Shown here piece by piece: positions 1-11,500 of a stretch of DNA of 64,000 nt. Under the pieces are notes generated by a model. The model saw nothing but the letters and a program-made list of their open reading frames with translations, was not told the origin of the DNA and searched no databases. A program made the translations under genes and the position numbers. This DNA comes from Silurus meridionalis (Eukaryota; Chordata; Actinopteri; Siluriformes; Siluridae), in assembly GCF_014805685.1 (NCBI RefSeq), contig NC_060893.1:19244025-19308024 (forward strand). Direction: 5' to 3'. Each line of letters opens with the position of its first letter. Positions within the stretch are counted from its first letter, which is position 1.

Positions 1-120
1 GTGGCACGAAAAAATAAGGAAATTCAAGTGCATGAACATGAACCAATACATTACATTTTGTGACTATATCATCTCAAACATATCATATATTGTATTTCAT
101 ATTTCAAATTCTTAAAAGTA

Positions 121-198
121 ATCTCTACTACTACTACTACTACTACTACTAATAATAATAATAATAATAATAATTATAATAATTATAATAATAATTAA
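121..198. repeat. (CTA)n/(ATA)n trinucleotide microsatellite
   Basis: About ten CTA/ACT units run into ATA/AAT units with interruptions. It is simple sequence with no coding meaning. No gene is visible in the first 1.2 kb. Confidence 0.9.
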
Positions 199-329
199 TG
201 AAGAAAGAATAGTAATACAAATAATTTTCATACAATGATGGAAATGTCATTCTTTTTTCTTCACAAAGCTGTGATGTGGTATTTAATCAAACTGGGTTAG
301 GTGCTCACATGGCAATAATTTAATTTGAG

Positions 330-405
330 TTGATTTGATTTGTATAGTGATTTAAACAGTGGACATTGTCCCAAAGCAGCTTTAAATAAATAACTGGATT
401 ACAAA
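330..405 (-). repeat. LINE 3'-end fragment
   Basis: The stretch reads TTTGTATAGTGATTTAAACA followed by GGACATTGTCCCAAAGCAGC. It resembles the reverse complement of the LINE 3' tail seen in forward orientation at 8870-8936. Sister fragments lie at 23140-23225 and 35050-35130. It is a truncated non-LTR retrotransposon end on the minus strand. Confidence 0.5.
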
Positions 406-417
406 AAATAGCAGATG

Positions 418-581
<164 letters not shown>

Positions 582-1267
582 AAAAAAGCTGTGGTGTTGT
601 AAAACACCAAATTTTACCTTAGTAATTGCAGAGAAGTCACCATTTACATCTACAAACTTATAATGATAAAGTCAAATTAAAACTGAACCAGTTGAGTTGA
701 GGGCCATTCCCTCAACTCAAAAAAGTTCAAAAGCTGCACCTAGTTCAAGGAGCACAAGCAAGGAACCACACCCTAATCAGAGGCCAATAGCAGGTCATTT
801 GCAGTTATAACCAGCGCTGTCTCTGTGCTATACGATGAGGCCTAAATGCTGACGAATACAACTATTTCTATGTAGTTAAAACCATAACTGCAGTGCCTAA
901 CTGCATAACTACCATTTTTAGGATCTTGTAGATCTTGTACAGATGCTCCTGTACACTACTCCTGATTGCAGAAGAGTGAAGAGTCTGAGAAAGAACTGCA
1001 AAGGAAACTGGTATCTTTAAAAATCTAGCTGCTATTGTACGAGGTGACAGTGGTTGGTAAAAACACCCAATGACATATTTAGCTATTCTCACAATCGGCT
1101 GTAGGGTCTGCAAGAAGTGAAGGTGATGCTGGATGTGCAATATTGATAAATGCCTTCAGATCATCCTTTATTTAACAACTATCTGTTTAGTTTTATCAAC
1201 ATTGAGAGAGATTTTGTTGTTGTTTTGTGACTATCAGCAAACTTGATCATATAATTTGAACAGCAGT

Positions 1268-1482
1268 TAGAGTGGTAGCTCAGTGGTTAAGGCTCTGCGT
1301 TACTGTTTGGAAGGTCGGTGGCTCAAGCCCCGGGCTCGCCAAGCTGCCACTCTTACAGCACCCTCTGTGCTCAGATACAGCGCCCCCTGGAGCACTGAGG
1401 CTAACCCTACGCTATGACCCCAGCTTTTTGCAGTGTCCTGCAATGTATATGTGACAATTAAAGGCTATTCTTTTTCTATTCT
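1268..1482 (+). mobile_element. tRNA-derived SINE
   Basis: The head has an A-box-like GTGGTAGCTCAGTGGTTAAG and a B-box-like GGCTCAAGCCC about 35 bp later, the layout of an internal Pol III promoter. A body with CTATGACCCCAGCTTTTTGC and a tail ending near ACAATTAAAGGCTATTC follow. Related copies lie at 22440-22690 and 42700-42872 (+) and 26790-27015 (-). It is a SINE and not a tRNA gene, because no cloverleaf or anticodon arm can be completed. Confidence 0.75.
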
Positions 1483-1907
1483 AGTTTGCAGCATAGTCAT
1501 GAGTCAGCAGTATTAATAGCAAATAGCATGAAGCTCTGGGAAAACCTGGTGTCAGTGTGGTGGTGCTGGAGGTGGCACTGTCATCCTGATGGACAGTGGT
1601 CACTCAAAAATATGAATTGATACATTTGTTGTATTTTCTGTTAGTTATTATTTCTACACATATCGAAGTGATTTGTAAGTAAATTGTAAGTGCATTATCT
1701 TGATAAAAAAAAATAGAAGACTCTAGATTTTTTTTATGTGTATTGGTGGAAGGAGTTAAAATCCAGTTAACACTGAAGAAGAGTCTCAGATTTGTCTACT
1801 CAGCTTTTACTGTTATATATCCAATCAACAATAATAAAAAATAAATATGAATTATACATATAGCTGTCTGTTTGATGTCTGGACATTTGTGGCATTTTCT
1901 CCAAAAG

Positions 1908-2212
1908 GCAAAGATCAACTCACTATAGTTCTGTTGATCTGTGGAATAGGAGCCATTCTCATCATCCTCGTGTTTGGTATGACCATGAAGATTATACTGA
2001 AGAGAGGAGAAGGTGAGATCAGCCTTAGTTTATTACATCAAAGGCCCTATTTGTACATGTAAGAATACATTAGTACATACATTAATACATGAGCATTTAA
2101 ATTGTGCCTCTGTATCTGTTGACTTTCATTAGTTCAAAGGCAGGCCAGGAGGCAACAGAGACAAGCAATGCAGAGCAACGACAGCACTGCAACCACCACA
2201 AGCTACTGGTGA
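1908..2212 (+). CDS. 3' end of a small single-pass membrane protein gene, unidentified
   Basis: Two exons join in frame: 1908-2012 (acceptor CCAAAAG, donor G|GTGAGA) and 2133-2212 (acceptor TTTCATTAG, stop TGA at 2210-2212). They encode about 60 residues. A hydrophobic segment starts at LTIVLLICGIGAILIILV, is followed by a basic stretch (KIILKR), and ends in a Gln/Arg-rich then Ser/Thr-rich tail finishing SYW. This is the C-terminal part of a type I-like single-pass protein. An AATAAA at 2425-2430 fits the end of its 3' UTR. I cannot find the upstream exons, nor do I recognise the family. The frame remains open back to an ATG at 1847, so a one-piece start there is possible but less likely than splicing. 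The stop overlaps a sequence that itself resembles a donor (TG|GTGAGAG), so a longer isoform cannot be excluded. Confidence 0.5.
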
Positions 2213-2424
2213 GAGGGAGAGAGATAGGGATAGTTATTGTGTGAATGTAATTATTTGATTTGTTACCGATGAGCTTGTGAGGACAAGATTATTATAATTT
2301 TTCAGTATAGGCACTATATCCTTTCTTTTAAAAATATAGTTGCTTGATTTCCTGTATGGCTATGTAACATATTGTACATCATTTTCATTTTGTGGATTGA
2401 TTTTGTGTTTGTTTATAAATATAC

Positions 2425-2430
2425 AATAAA
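2425..2430 (+). promoter_or_regulatory. Poly(A) signal AATAAA
   Basis: A canonical hexamer lies 213 bp after the stop at 2212, in AT-rich sequence. It probably ends the transcript of the small membrane protein gene. Confidence 0.45.
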
Positions 2431-2473
2431 ACAATTGTCTAATAATTAGAACATACAGTATATTCTGCGCAAG

Positions 2474-2478
<5 letters not shown>

Positions 2479-2544
<66 letters not shown>

Positions 2545-2560
2545 TACAGACCAAAAGTTT
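2479..2560. repeat. (AT)n tract plus an orphan transposon tip
   Basis: A (TA/AT)n array to 2541 is followed by 2542-2560, a 19-bp copy of the outermost bases of the inverted-repeat element that begins properly at 2577. AT-rich bases separate the two tips. Confidence 0.8.
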
Positions 2561-2576
2561 ATATATATTATATATA

Positions 2577-3004
2577 CAGTACAGACCAAAAGTTTGGACA
2601 CACCTGCTTATTCAAAGAGTTTTCTTTATTTTCATGACTATGAAAATTGTAGAGTCACACTGAAGGCATCAAAACTATGAATTAACACATGTGGAATTAT
2701 ATACATAACAAAAAAGTGAACTGAAAATATGTCATATTGTAGGTTCTTCAAAGTAGGCATCAAGAGAATGCCAAGAGTGTGCAAAGCAGTAATCTAAGCA
2801 AAAGGTGGCTACTTTGAATGACCTACAATATGACATATTTTCAGTTGTTTCACACTTTTTTGTTATGTATATAATTCCATATATAATTCCACATGTGTTC
2901 ATTCATAGTTTTGATGCCTTCAGTGTGACTCTACAATTTCCATAGTCATGAAAATAAAGAAAACTCTTTGAATGAGCAGGTGTGTCCAAACTTTTGGTCT
3001 GTAC
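2577..3004. mobile_element. Inverted-repeat MITE, Tc1/mariner-like
   Basis: The left arm begins CAGTACAGACCAAAAGTTTG and runs to about 2725. The right arm (about 2845-3004) is its reverse complement with few differences, ending CAAACTTTTGGTCTGTAC. Each arm is about 150 bp or more, leaving only about 120 bp of non-arm sequence and no transposase. TA lies at both edges, as expected for Tc1/mariner insertion. The arms are similar enough to fold into one long hairpin. The right tip lacks the last two bases of the left tip. Confidence 0.85.
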
Positions 3005-3819
3005 TATATATATGCAAAACAGTACAACAATTGGTACTTTCTATCAAAGAAAAAAATAAAACACACACTCCAGTGTTTAGATGAGTTTTAAAGCATAATA
3101 GTACAACTTATCTAATGTGTGACTCTGGAAAATTAAACTAAACAATGAGTGTAATGGAATTTTTTTTTCTTCAAAATATAATGCAGGGTAGACATGATGC
3201 GTTAACTCAAACTTTTTCAGAATTCTGTTCAAATACTGTAGGCCTGTTGATGGTGAATATGTAAAATGAAACATATAGTACCTTACTGCAGTAATACACT
3301 ATAACACCAGGGTGTATAAAGCTATAAAGCTGTCAGTGCTAATATTCACTACAGGGAGTAAATCAGATGTAATATTTCATATAAGCACCTTATTGTTATG
3401 TAAACACATGTAATAATGGTGAAGTTCATTTGTATTTTATTACCAATGTTGCCATTGTGGTCCTGCTGATATATGATGGTCATTTATGTTATCTTGTACT
3501 CTCTGTTGTGTAATGTTGCAACTTGTATCATTTCACGTATATCTGTTTCATGTATTTACCTGTGTACTGTATCAAATGCATATAGCATATCAAATGCATA
3601 CTGTTTTAAATGACAATAAAGCCACTTGACTTAATAAAGATGCTTTGCCCAATAAAGATACTGATCCAATCAAACATCAATTGCATTGTATTTATTGGAT
3701 ATTCACAATAGTGGAGCTTGCTCTGCATTCACATAATGCTCTTTACGAGATCTGTGACAACACACAAAAAAAAAAAAACAGGAAAATTGAATCTGCTTGC
3801 AAAAGAGATTTAATCAGAT

Positions 3820-3915
3820 TTCAAGATTTCAAGATTTTTATTTGTCACAAACATAGTTACAGTATATACAGAATACAGTGTGCAGTGAAATGTAAAACTT
3901 GCAGTGCAATGTAAA
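3820..3915. repeat. Retroposon tail fragment
   Basis: The segment CAAGATTTTTATTTGTCACA with GCAGTGAAATGTAAAACTTG resembles the RNA-like tails of the SINE/LINE fragments near 19800 and 26810. No promoter head is attached. Confidence 0.4.
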
Positions 3916-3974
3916 TTAGATGCAACAATTAGTTCTGGTCTACTAATTTGATTGCACCAGCGGTTCTTAAAAAT

Positions 3975-4210
3975 ACTTCTTTTGGCGTCTCTCGTTAGGG
4001 GTTGTGACAGCGGATCATCCGCATGTTTGATTTGGCACGTTTTTACGCTGGATGCCCTTCCTAACGCAACCCTCCCCATTTATCCGGGCTTGGGACCGGC
4101 ACTAAGGCTTGTGCAATCCTAATGGCTGGGGTTGGTTCCCTGACCGGGGATCGAACCCGGGCTGCAGCGGAGAGAGCGCAGCATCCTAACCACTAGACCA
4201 CCAGGGAACC
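3975..4210 (-). mobile_element. tRNA-Glu-like SINE
   Basis: On the minus strand from 4208 the sequence begins TTCCCTGGTGGTCTAGTGG and carries a T-arm GGGTTCGATCCCCGGTCA, very like a vertebrate tRNA-Glu(CUC) sequence. The anticodon loop reads CTCTCTC, with a pyrimidine where position 37 should be a purine, and the anticodon stem has a T-T mismatch. The tRNA part runs straight into a non-tRNA body (GGCACGTTTTTACGCTGGAT on the + strand), as in SINEs. A body fragment recurs near 37004-37047. I therefore call a retroposon and not a tRNA gene. Confidence 0.7.
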
Positions 4211-4488
4211 TACCAGTGGTGCTTAAACATGTTGATATTTATTATAATAGCACTGGGACATTTTACAGTGTGTGAATTGTTTTCTTGTTAAAGTTCACTG
4301 CATTGAAACTGTTACTACACGTCCAATAGGATGTTAGTCAGTTTGTGTGCTGCTTTCTGTGTGTGGCTGAATCAGAGCCATGCTGATATTTAGTACAAAA
4401 GCACTATTGCTTATCTTGAATTTTGAATAAAATATAGGCTTAAGCTTTTTTAAGATCAATCAAAGTTAGTCAGAAGCATAAAAGTACT

Positions 4489-4743
4489 CTTGTATTGAAT
4501 GACTCAGGACCAGAATCAGCTATGTACTTGCATCTGAAGGACCAAGGACACAACTTTAAGGATAAAAAGGTACACATCTTGGACAGAAAAGACAGATGGT
4601 TTGAGAGAGGAGTTAAGGAGGCCATCTATGTCCAGGTGGAAAATCCTTCTCTCAACAGAGCTGGAGATCTAAGGCACAGCCTGTCTCCTATTTTTCATGT
4701 TGCTCTTTCCTCCATCCCCAAGAAGATCAAAGAAGATGATTAA
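4489..4743 (+). pseudogene. Remnant of a retroelement endonuclease C-terminus (Penelope-like?)
   Basis: An 82-residue open frame contains HILDRKDRWFERGVKEAIYV, then NPSLNRAGDLRHSLSP. From memory, this block resembles the C-terminal part of the GIY-YIG endonuclease of Penelope-like elements and related fish ORFs. The GIY-YIG motif and the reverse transcriptase are missing, no splice signals frame it, and it sits among repeats. It is therefore best read as a truncated retroelement. The family assignment rests on recall of the WFERGVKEAI block and is moderate at best. Confidence 0.45.
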
Positions 4744-5640
4744 AACATATCAATCCAACCAGATAGAAGTCCAATAACTATGACTCAAACTTTCAGATAA
4801 CCACACCTGGATGACTGAGAATCTTTACAGACACTTTTATGGGACATTTTTTACATATGCTTTCAAATTCAATTTGGTACTGCTGATCTTTACCAAGTAA
4901 AGTCTTTAGGCAGTGTTTAAAACAGCAGGACAGTGTCAACATGAGTGCTATGCTGTGGCAACTGGGCATGTAGGTAGTGTCCAGGGTCCCTGGTTCAACC
5001 CTTAACTCAGATTATTGTCTGTGTGATGTTTTTTATACTGGACTGGAATGATATATACATAGAGCGATGTGCAAAAGAATGCTTTTTTGTTCTGAAAGAA
5101 ACATGGTCCTTTTTTAAAAATTAACATGCTACCATTCACTGACTTTTTTGATGTATGAGGTACAATATTTCATACACATTTAGAATGATAGGGATTAGTG
5201 GGGTGATCATTTTTGTCATTTTTCTTATAACTATTGTATTGTCACAGAAATAAAATTGACATTTCATAATAGAGCAAGAGATATGTGGATTCTCACATAG
5301 AGAACCCTCTTTAATTTAACATTTGTCCTTATTGTGCAGCCACATTGCACAGTATAGCACCATTAATTTAGGTTTTATTTATTTTTTCATGTTGTTTTTT
5401 TCATTCCAACAAATTGCAGCAACCAGCAGCAGAATTCTTTAACATTGTTATATTTATGGAGGGCCTCAAAATTAAGAACATCTTAGCATGACAGTGTAGA
5501 CTTTAGTTTCAGAGGATCTGTCTGTTTTTTCTGGTGATAACCAAGTGATATTAATCACTGAGCTCTGTTACAAACACACAGACACACACACACCTTCTAA
5601 AACCCTTAGACTGTAAGCCTCTTATCGAATATTACTATGG
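4744..5640. other. Intergenic, no gene seen
   Basis: AT-rich sequence with stops in all frames. An AATAAA occurs near 5250, without an upstream reading frame that it could serve. Nothing else is recognisable. Confidence 0.5.
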
Positions 5641-5677
5641 CAACACAACGTTCGCAGAGAGACAGCCTCTTTATCTC

Positions 5678-5777
5678 TAACACCGTGCCCTCCTCTCTGG
5701 TCTTCTTCTCCTCACACACTGACACACAAGGACAGCTGCTGAGCACCACACTGTGTTGTGACAGGTAGCACACAGAG
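5678..5777 (+). other. Candidate 5' non-coding exon of the small membrane protein gene
   Basis: A strong donor (GAG|GTGAGT, exon end 5777) follows pyrimidine- and CA-rich sequence containing no good start codon. An acceptor TTTGCTTTAAAG ends at 6488, just before the coding exon. The upstream limit and start site are guesses. Confidence 0.35.
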
Positions 5778-5962
5778 GTGAGTACCTTTTTCTTTTACAT
5801 ACAGTCAATACTGAGTGATTAATCACTGTTATGTTTTTTAAAAGATTGATTGAATGCTGAAGTATTACATGATGTAGCTTCTTATTTAAATTATTGTAAT
5901 AAGTTACCAAAATGCTTCTGAGTTTATAAAGTTATTTTATTCATATGATTTTATCTATTATT

Positions 5963-6385
<423 letters not shown>

Positions 6386-6586
6386 TCTCTCTCTCTCAGA
6401 TACACGCACACACATACACAGTTAGAGAAACTCAAATGCACACATCTGATACATGTCTATGCTTTAATCTGGTGAATTTGCTTTAAAGGAGATAAAGCTA
6501 TACACATTATCTTTATGCAGCTATTAAAGGCATGTAAACATCTGGCATTTCCAGAGCCCCATCTACCCTCAGGACAGCTGAATGAG

Positions 6587-6922
6587 ATGTCTGCTACTAC
6601 TGACCCCATACAGAGTGGAGTTCATGCAGGCTCCAATATCATTTCATTCTACAAAATTGAAAATACCACCATAACCCCTGCCTCTTTCCCCAAACTCCCC
6701 TCCAGCAATGATCACATAAACATTAACATCATCATCATTACCATCATCTTCTGCATGGTCTGCTTCCTGCTGCTGGTGGCCTTTTTCTACGCCTTCTGTT
6801 TTCACTGTACACTGCAGACCTTACCTCAGGACCGCAATAAAGACACAAGAAACAGTGTAGACAGAGAGGATGCCACCTTCAGACGCACTTCCTCCAGTGT
6901 TTCTCTTGGAAATACTGTCTGA
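6587..6922 (+). CDS. Small single-pass membrane protein, unidentified
   Basis: One uninterrupted exon encodes 111 residues from the ATG at 6587 (GAGATGT, purine at -3), or 135 from the poorer-context ATG at 6515; I prefer 6587. It has a Ser/Thr-rich N-terminus with an N-glycosylation sequon (N26-T-T). One very hydrophobic helix follows at about 46-72 (IIIITIIFCMVCFLLLVAFF), then two Cys (71, 74) at the membrane exit. The polar tail contains RRTSS (99-103), a possible PKA-type site, and ends in SLGNTV. The topology looks N-out/C-in. The whole coding region in the last exon is common for small vertebrate membrane proteins. Its stop lies about 660 bp from the convergent gucy1b2 stop. I do not recognise the family. 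Confidence 0.6.
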   Translation: MSATTDPIQSGVHAGSNIISFYKIENTTITPASFPKLPSSNDHININIIIITIIFCMVCFLLLVAFFYAFCFHCTLQTLPQDRNKDTRNSVDREDATFRRTSSSVSLGNTV

Positions 6923-7305
6923 AATGAGCCACACACTTTTGAACTCATCACTACTTCCTCTCTCTGGACCATGGATCAACATCACTCATCTTTTAAAAGG
7001 TTAATATGCAATTGAAGGCTGCATCAGCATTGAACTTGAACTTTGAGCAGCCTTCATGAACATATCTTGACCCTTCCAGTATTTTAAGCTAATTATCATG
7101 TAACATTTGATGAATGTTGTTAAATTAGTAGCGTTTTTACATATTTTTAAATGTTGTTCAAGTGTTTATTTAATGTTGTACAAAATACTGCTATATTTGT
7201 AACTGTAACTGTAACTACTTATTTCTGATCAGACATTTCTGTACACAACATGTCATATTGCAGATAAGCTTTTAAATATGTAGATTTTAATCTTAATCAA
7301 TAATA

Positions 7306-7307
<2 letters not shown>

Positions 7308-7378
<71 letters not shown>
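7308..7378. repeat. (AT)n microsatellite
   Basis: About 35 AT units between the convergent 3' ends of the membrane-protein gene and gucy1b2. Confidence 0.95.
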
Positions 7379-7381
<3 letters not shown>

Positions 7382-7583
7382 ATATTAAGACAATCAGTGT
7401 GTGTTATAGTAATGTGTATAAATTGTACTGTATATTACAAATCACCAACTAGAGAATACAGGGTTCTACTGGAACACCACTCCTGTTAATCTGTACGAAG
7501 TGCATTAACTTTGAGTGTAACTTTCTATACTATACTGTAATTCATATTAGTGATAGAATGAGTCTAACAGTGATGTTCAGTGT

Positions 7584-8492
7584 TCAGGATATAGAACACA
7601 TGGTGCTTTTCTCAGAGCAGCGAGAGTCACAGGAGCCTTCTGGAGACTGCATAATAGAGTCCCGGCCATCAAATTCTGGAGATTCCATCTCGATGTGAGG
7701 GTCTTGGAGACCACCATCCTGCAAGGCATGTTCACAATGTGAAGAATAAATGAGTAGATAGAAAGAAAAACAGATAAATGTCTACTTTTGAGTAATAGAT
7801 GTCTGTCCTTGGGGATTCATTTTATAGCCATTTTCTCAAGTGAATACTTGCATAGCTTGAATTATTAAGAAACTTCAAAAGTTATGTTTTCAATCATCTT
7901 TACACTAACATTTTATTTTTATATGTAAAACTTAAATTAAGTAAGGATTTTTTTTAATATTTCTTCTTTAAAAAGAGTGAATATACATATAAACTACACT
8001 ACACTATGTTTATTTACTTGTTTTGTTTGACTTTAGTGCAGCTTGTGACACCATTGATCACACTATCCTGCTTGTTAGACTTGAGAACGTTGTTGGAATA
8101 AAGGGAATAGCTTTCTCCTGGCTTTGGTCTTATTTGACTGATTGCTATCAGTTTGTTGATGTAAATGGTAAGTTCTCCACACTCTCTGAGGTAAAGTACA
8201 TTTTTCTTAGGTAAAGGAGCAGATCTGGAGGGATCATTGATATAGAGTGTTTGATGAACTGGGATATTTGTATGCTGTCGTCCCCTCACTCTCACATGTG
8301 CACTTGGGTTAGTTGACGGTGGTGTGGTGGGTCGTCTCTTATCCCAGAGATCCCTCATGTCGGTGTTACCTTCTGGCTCTCACTTTTAGTTATGCTGCCA
8401 AATCGAGTCTTGCCAGAGTCCAAACTGCACAGTGACATTAACTTCCATACATCAATGAGGACACATAATTCATATCCTTCTCTGCCGGTCAC

Positions 8493-8544
<52 letters not shown>

Positions 8545-11500
8545 CTCTCTCTTATTAAACATGGTCTTGAGGTTCAAGTGACCACTGTTGCTGCCCCTCT
8601 TCCCTCCATTGATCTTCCCCACTTCGTCCAGGCCTGCCTTTGGATAGTGTCCTCTTCGATTGGAGGCCATTCTTTGCAGCTGAAAATTTGGTGCAACCCA
8701 AATGAGGATGGGTTCTCTTTTGAGTCTGGTTCCTCTCAAGGTTTCTTCCTAATGCCATCTCGAGGAGTTTTTCCATGCTACAGTTGCCACCGGCTCGCTC
8801 ATCAGGGACAAACTTACACTTATAAAGAACATCTTATTAATTTTTATCGCCACATTATCATTAGGCTGCTTTGAGACAATATTCATTGTTAAAAGTGCTA
8901 TGCAAATAAAAATGAATTGAATTGAATTATGTGGACAACCATTTTTGGACATGTAACTAAGATTCATAACTTGCTATTATAATAACCTCCAGATCTGTTC
9001 CTAGATTTTGAAGTGTGCTTTTGACATTTGTGCTCATTCAGTCATAAGTGCATTAGTAAAGTCATGTAGTGATGGCAGGTGAGGAGGCCTGGCATGCATT
9101 CAGTGTTCAAAGTCATTCCAAAAGCGTACATTAGGGTTGTGTTTTGAGCTCTATAGCATTCAAGATCTTCCACTTCATATCATATAAGCCATATATTTAT
9201 TTAGCTGGTGTTGTCACAGAAGCATTGTCATGCTGGAACAGGTTTGGGTACACTAGTTCAGGAAAGTTAAGGAAAAATGTAATGCTACCACATCCGAAAG
9301 ATGTCCATATCGTGTATATATCAAGGTCATTTGGGATTAGTGGGCTACCAGGACGACAGTGTTTCTATCTTCAATAATTAACAAACAATATAAAGTTACA
9401 TTTTTTATGTGTATGATTTGCTGTTAACAAATCATTTAAGGTACCCCTCAAATATTTGTGAAACCAAGAACTAAGTGCAACCTTGCTGACAGACAGCTCT
9501 TCTGCTCTGCCCTCTTCCATAGACTCCTCCAGAGAGTTGCCAGATGTTTCCATTTTAATACGTTGGGAGCGGATGGACTTCACATCGTCTTCATCCTCAC
9601 CTGTTACTGATGGGAACACCTGCAGAAACAGTTGATGGTCATTATGTAAAATGGCAGACTAGATAGAAAATTAAATAGTAATTGTAAATCAAAACACACA
9701 AAATCACCTACCACAAAATCTCTGTCTATTCATTGGACTTTTTAAAGACAGGATATTTTACTATACATTAGGAATGTTGTAAAGGGTTAAAATGGGTCCT
9801 TCCAATAAATAAATAAATAATTAAAATCGAACATTTAAAGATATTTAAGAATAAGTTATAAAAAAATTAAGTTAAAACACAAACACAAATAAATAAGTCA
9901 ATTATACAGTGATATTTTTAATGATGCAATTCACATATTGCTCACATAGCAATATATATTAAATGTGTTAATTATTCATATTACAATATGCTTATATATT
10001 TAGTATATGATACACTGTATGTATATATGGTTTTACCTGTTCCTCTTCATCAATAGGAGGTTCAGCAGCAGAGATTGCAGCCTTGCTGATGGTTTGAGCC
10101 TCAAACTGAGGGCAGGCAGCCTGTGCATTCCCGTCTTTATCCCGCTTCCCTTTCAGCCAATACGTCTCAATCTCCACATTACCCTGCCACATAATTAGGA
10201 TCTTTAATGCATATAAACAGATAGTGCTTTCTGGTGTTATTAAATGCCATGTGCTAGAGATGCCTGCAGACTCGCGCTGCTCACTATAATGTTTTTGAAG
10301 ACATGGGGCTTGTTTCAGCAACAGAGAATTAGAAAAGTTTAATCATGCAGGGCAATAAGAAGCATTCTGCACACAACCCTGGAGGAGAGGAGCATAAGTG
10401 GAAATTAATTTGGTCTGCCTGTCCATACACCCTCCACAGAGTGGACTTAGTGTTATGAAACAGTCAATTGGATTGCTCTGTTGGTCTTTAATGAAATACC
10501 ATAACAGCCTGGAATGAAATAAGAATCTAAATATGATGGATTATGTGGAGTATAATACACTGCCAGTTTCAAAGAAAAAGACGCCCAATACTAACCTTTA
10601 ATTAAAATCTCCTTGGCATCAATTTATACTTTAATCTATTGCAGTGCATTGTGGAATTTTATAAGTATATTCAATATTGTCCATTATACTACTTATCAAG
10701 ACTTATCAAGACGCAAGGCCGTCTAACAAATATATATGATATATATGCAATACATTATAATGAGACCTAAATCTGTAAGTCACTCTTTAATTAATAGTAC
10801 AGTATGTATGTTAAATAGGTACACTAAATATGTAATACAATACATAACCGATGTACCAGTTCTTCCATGTTTTATATTCAATTTTTTTTGGTATGTTTTT
10901 TGTGTGTGTTTCTTACTTAGATAAGTCACATATACTTGCATTATCTAATGTCTGGTAGCAAGTAACACTACTTTGTTACGTTATGTGTTAAAGTACCTGA
11001 TGTCTTACTAAATTCTACTTACAAACCGTTAATTATTGCATTGTAGCATTCAGTGCTGCTGTACAGACTGAAAAGCTTTTTACACTTTTTTCCTACCACG
11101 TTAATTATAATGCATTTATATTTAAAATTTAAATTCTTTGCACTTAGAATTTTTCCATATATATTAAGTCCTTAAATTAACTGGCCCTATTGGCAAGTGG
11201 ATCATATTAAAACACTAAATAAATAATGCAATGTAATATGTAATTATGCTATTTGTTAGTACTCAGATGTGCATTTCTAGTTGCACCTTTTCACCTTAAT
11301 TGTTATTGTTCCACGTCTTTCAAAGATAAAGTGACTGCCCTTTAGGTGCTCATAGGTGGCGCTGCTGAGCTGGATGTGCATCTCCTTTAAGACACACAGA
11401 CAAACAATAATCCAACAAATTGAATCAATCAATTGCTCGCTGCAACAAAAAGTTCAAGAGTTTACACCCCTAAACTTGTCTGTGTACCTTTCCATTGCTT

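Noticed and set aside
1272..1454. 60-residue + strand protein
   Set aside because: Lies entirely inside a tRNA-derived SINE.
4130..4208. Minus-strand tRNA-Glu(CUC) gene
   Set aside because: Anticodon stem mismatch, pyrimidine at position 37, and direct fusion to a repeated non-tRNA body. It is a SINE head.
4495..4743. Host gene of 82 residues
   Set aside because: It lacks splice and start support and resembles a retroelement C-terminus, so it is listed as a remnant.
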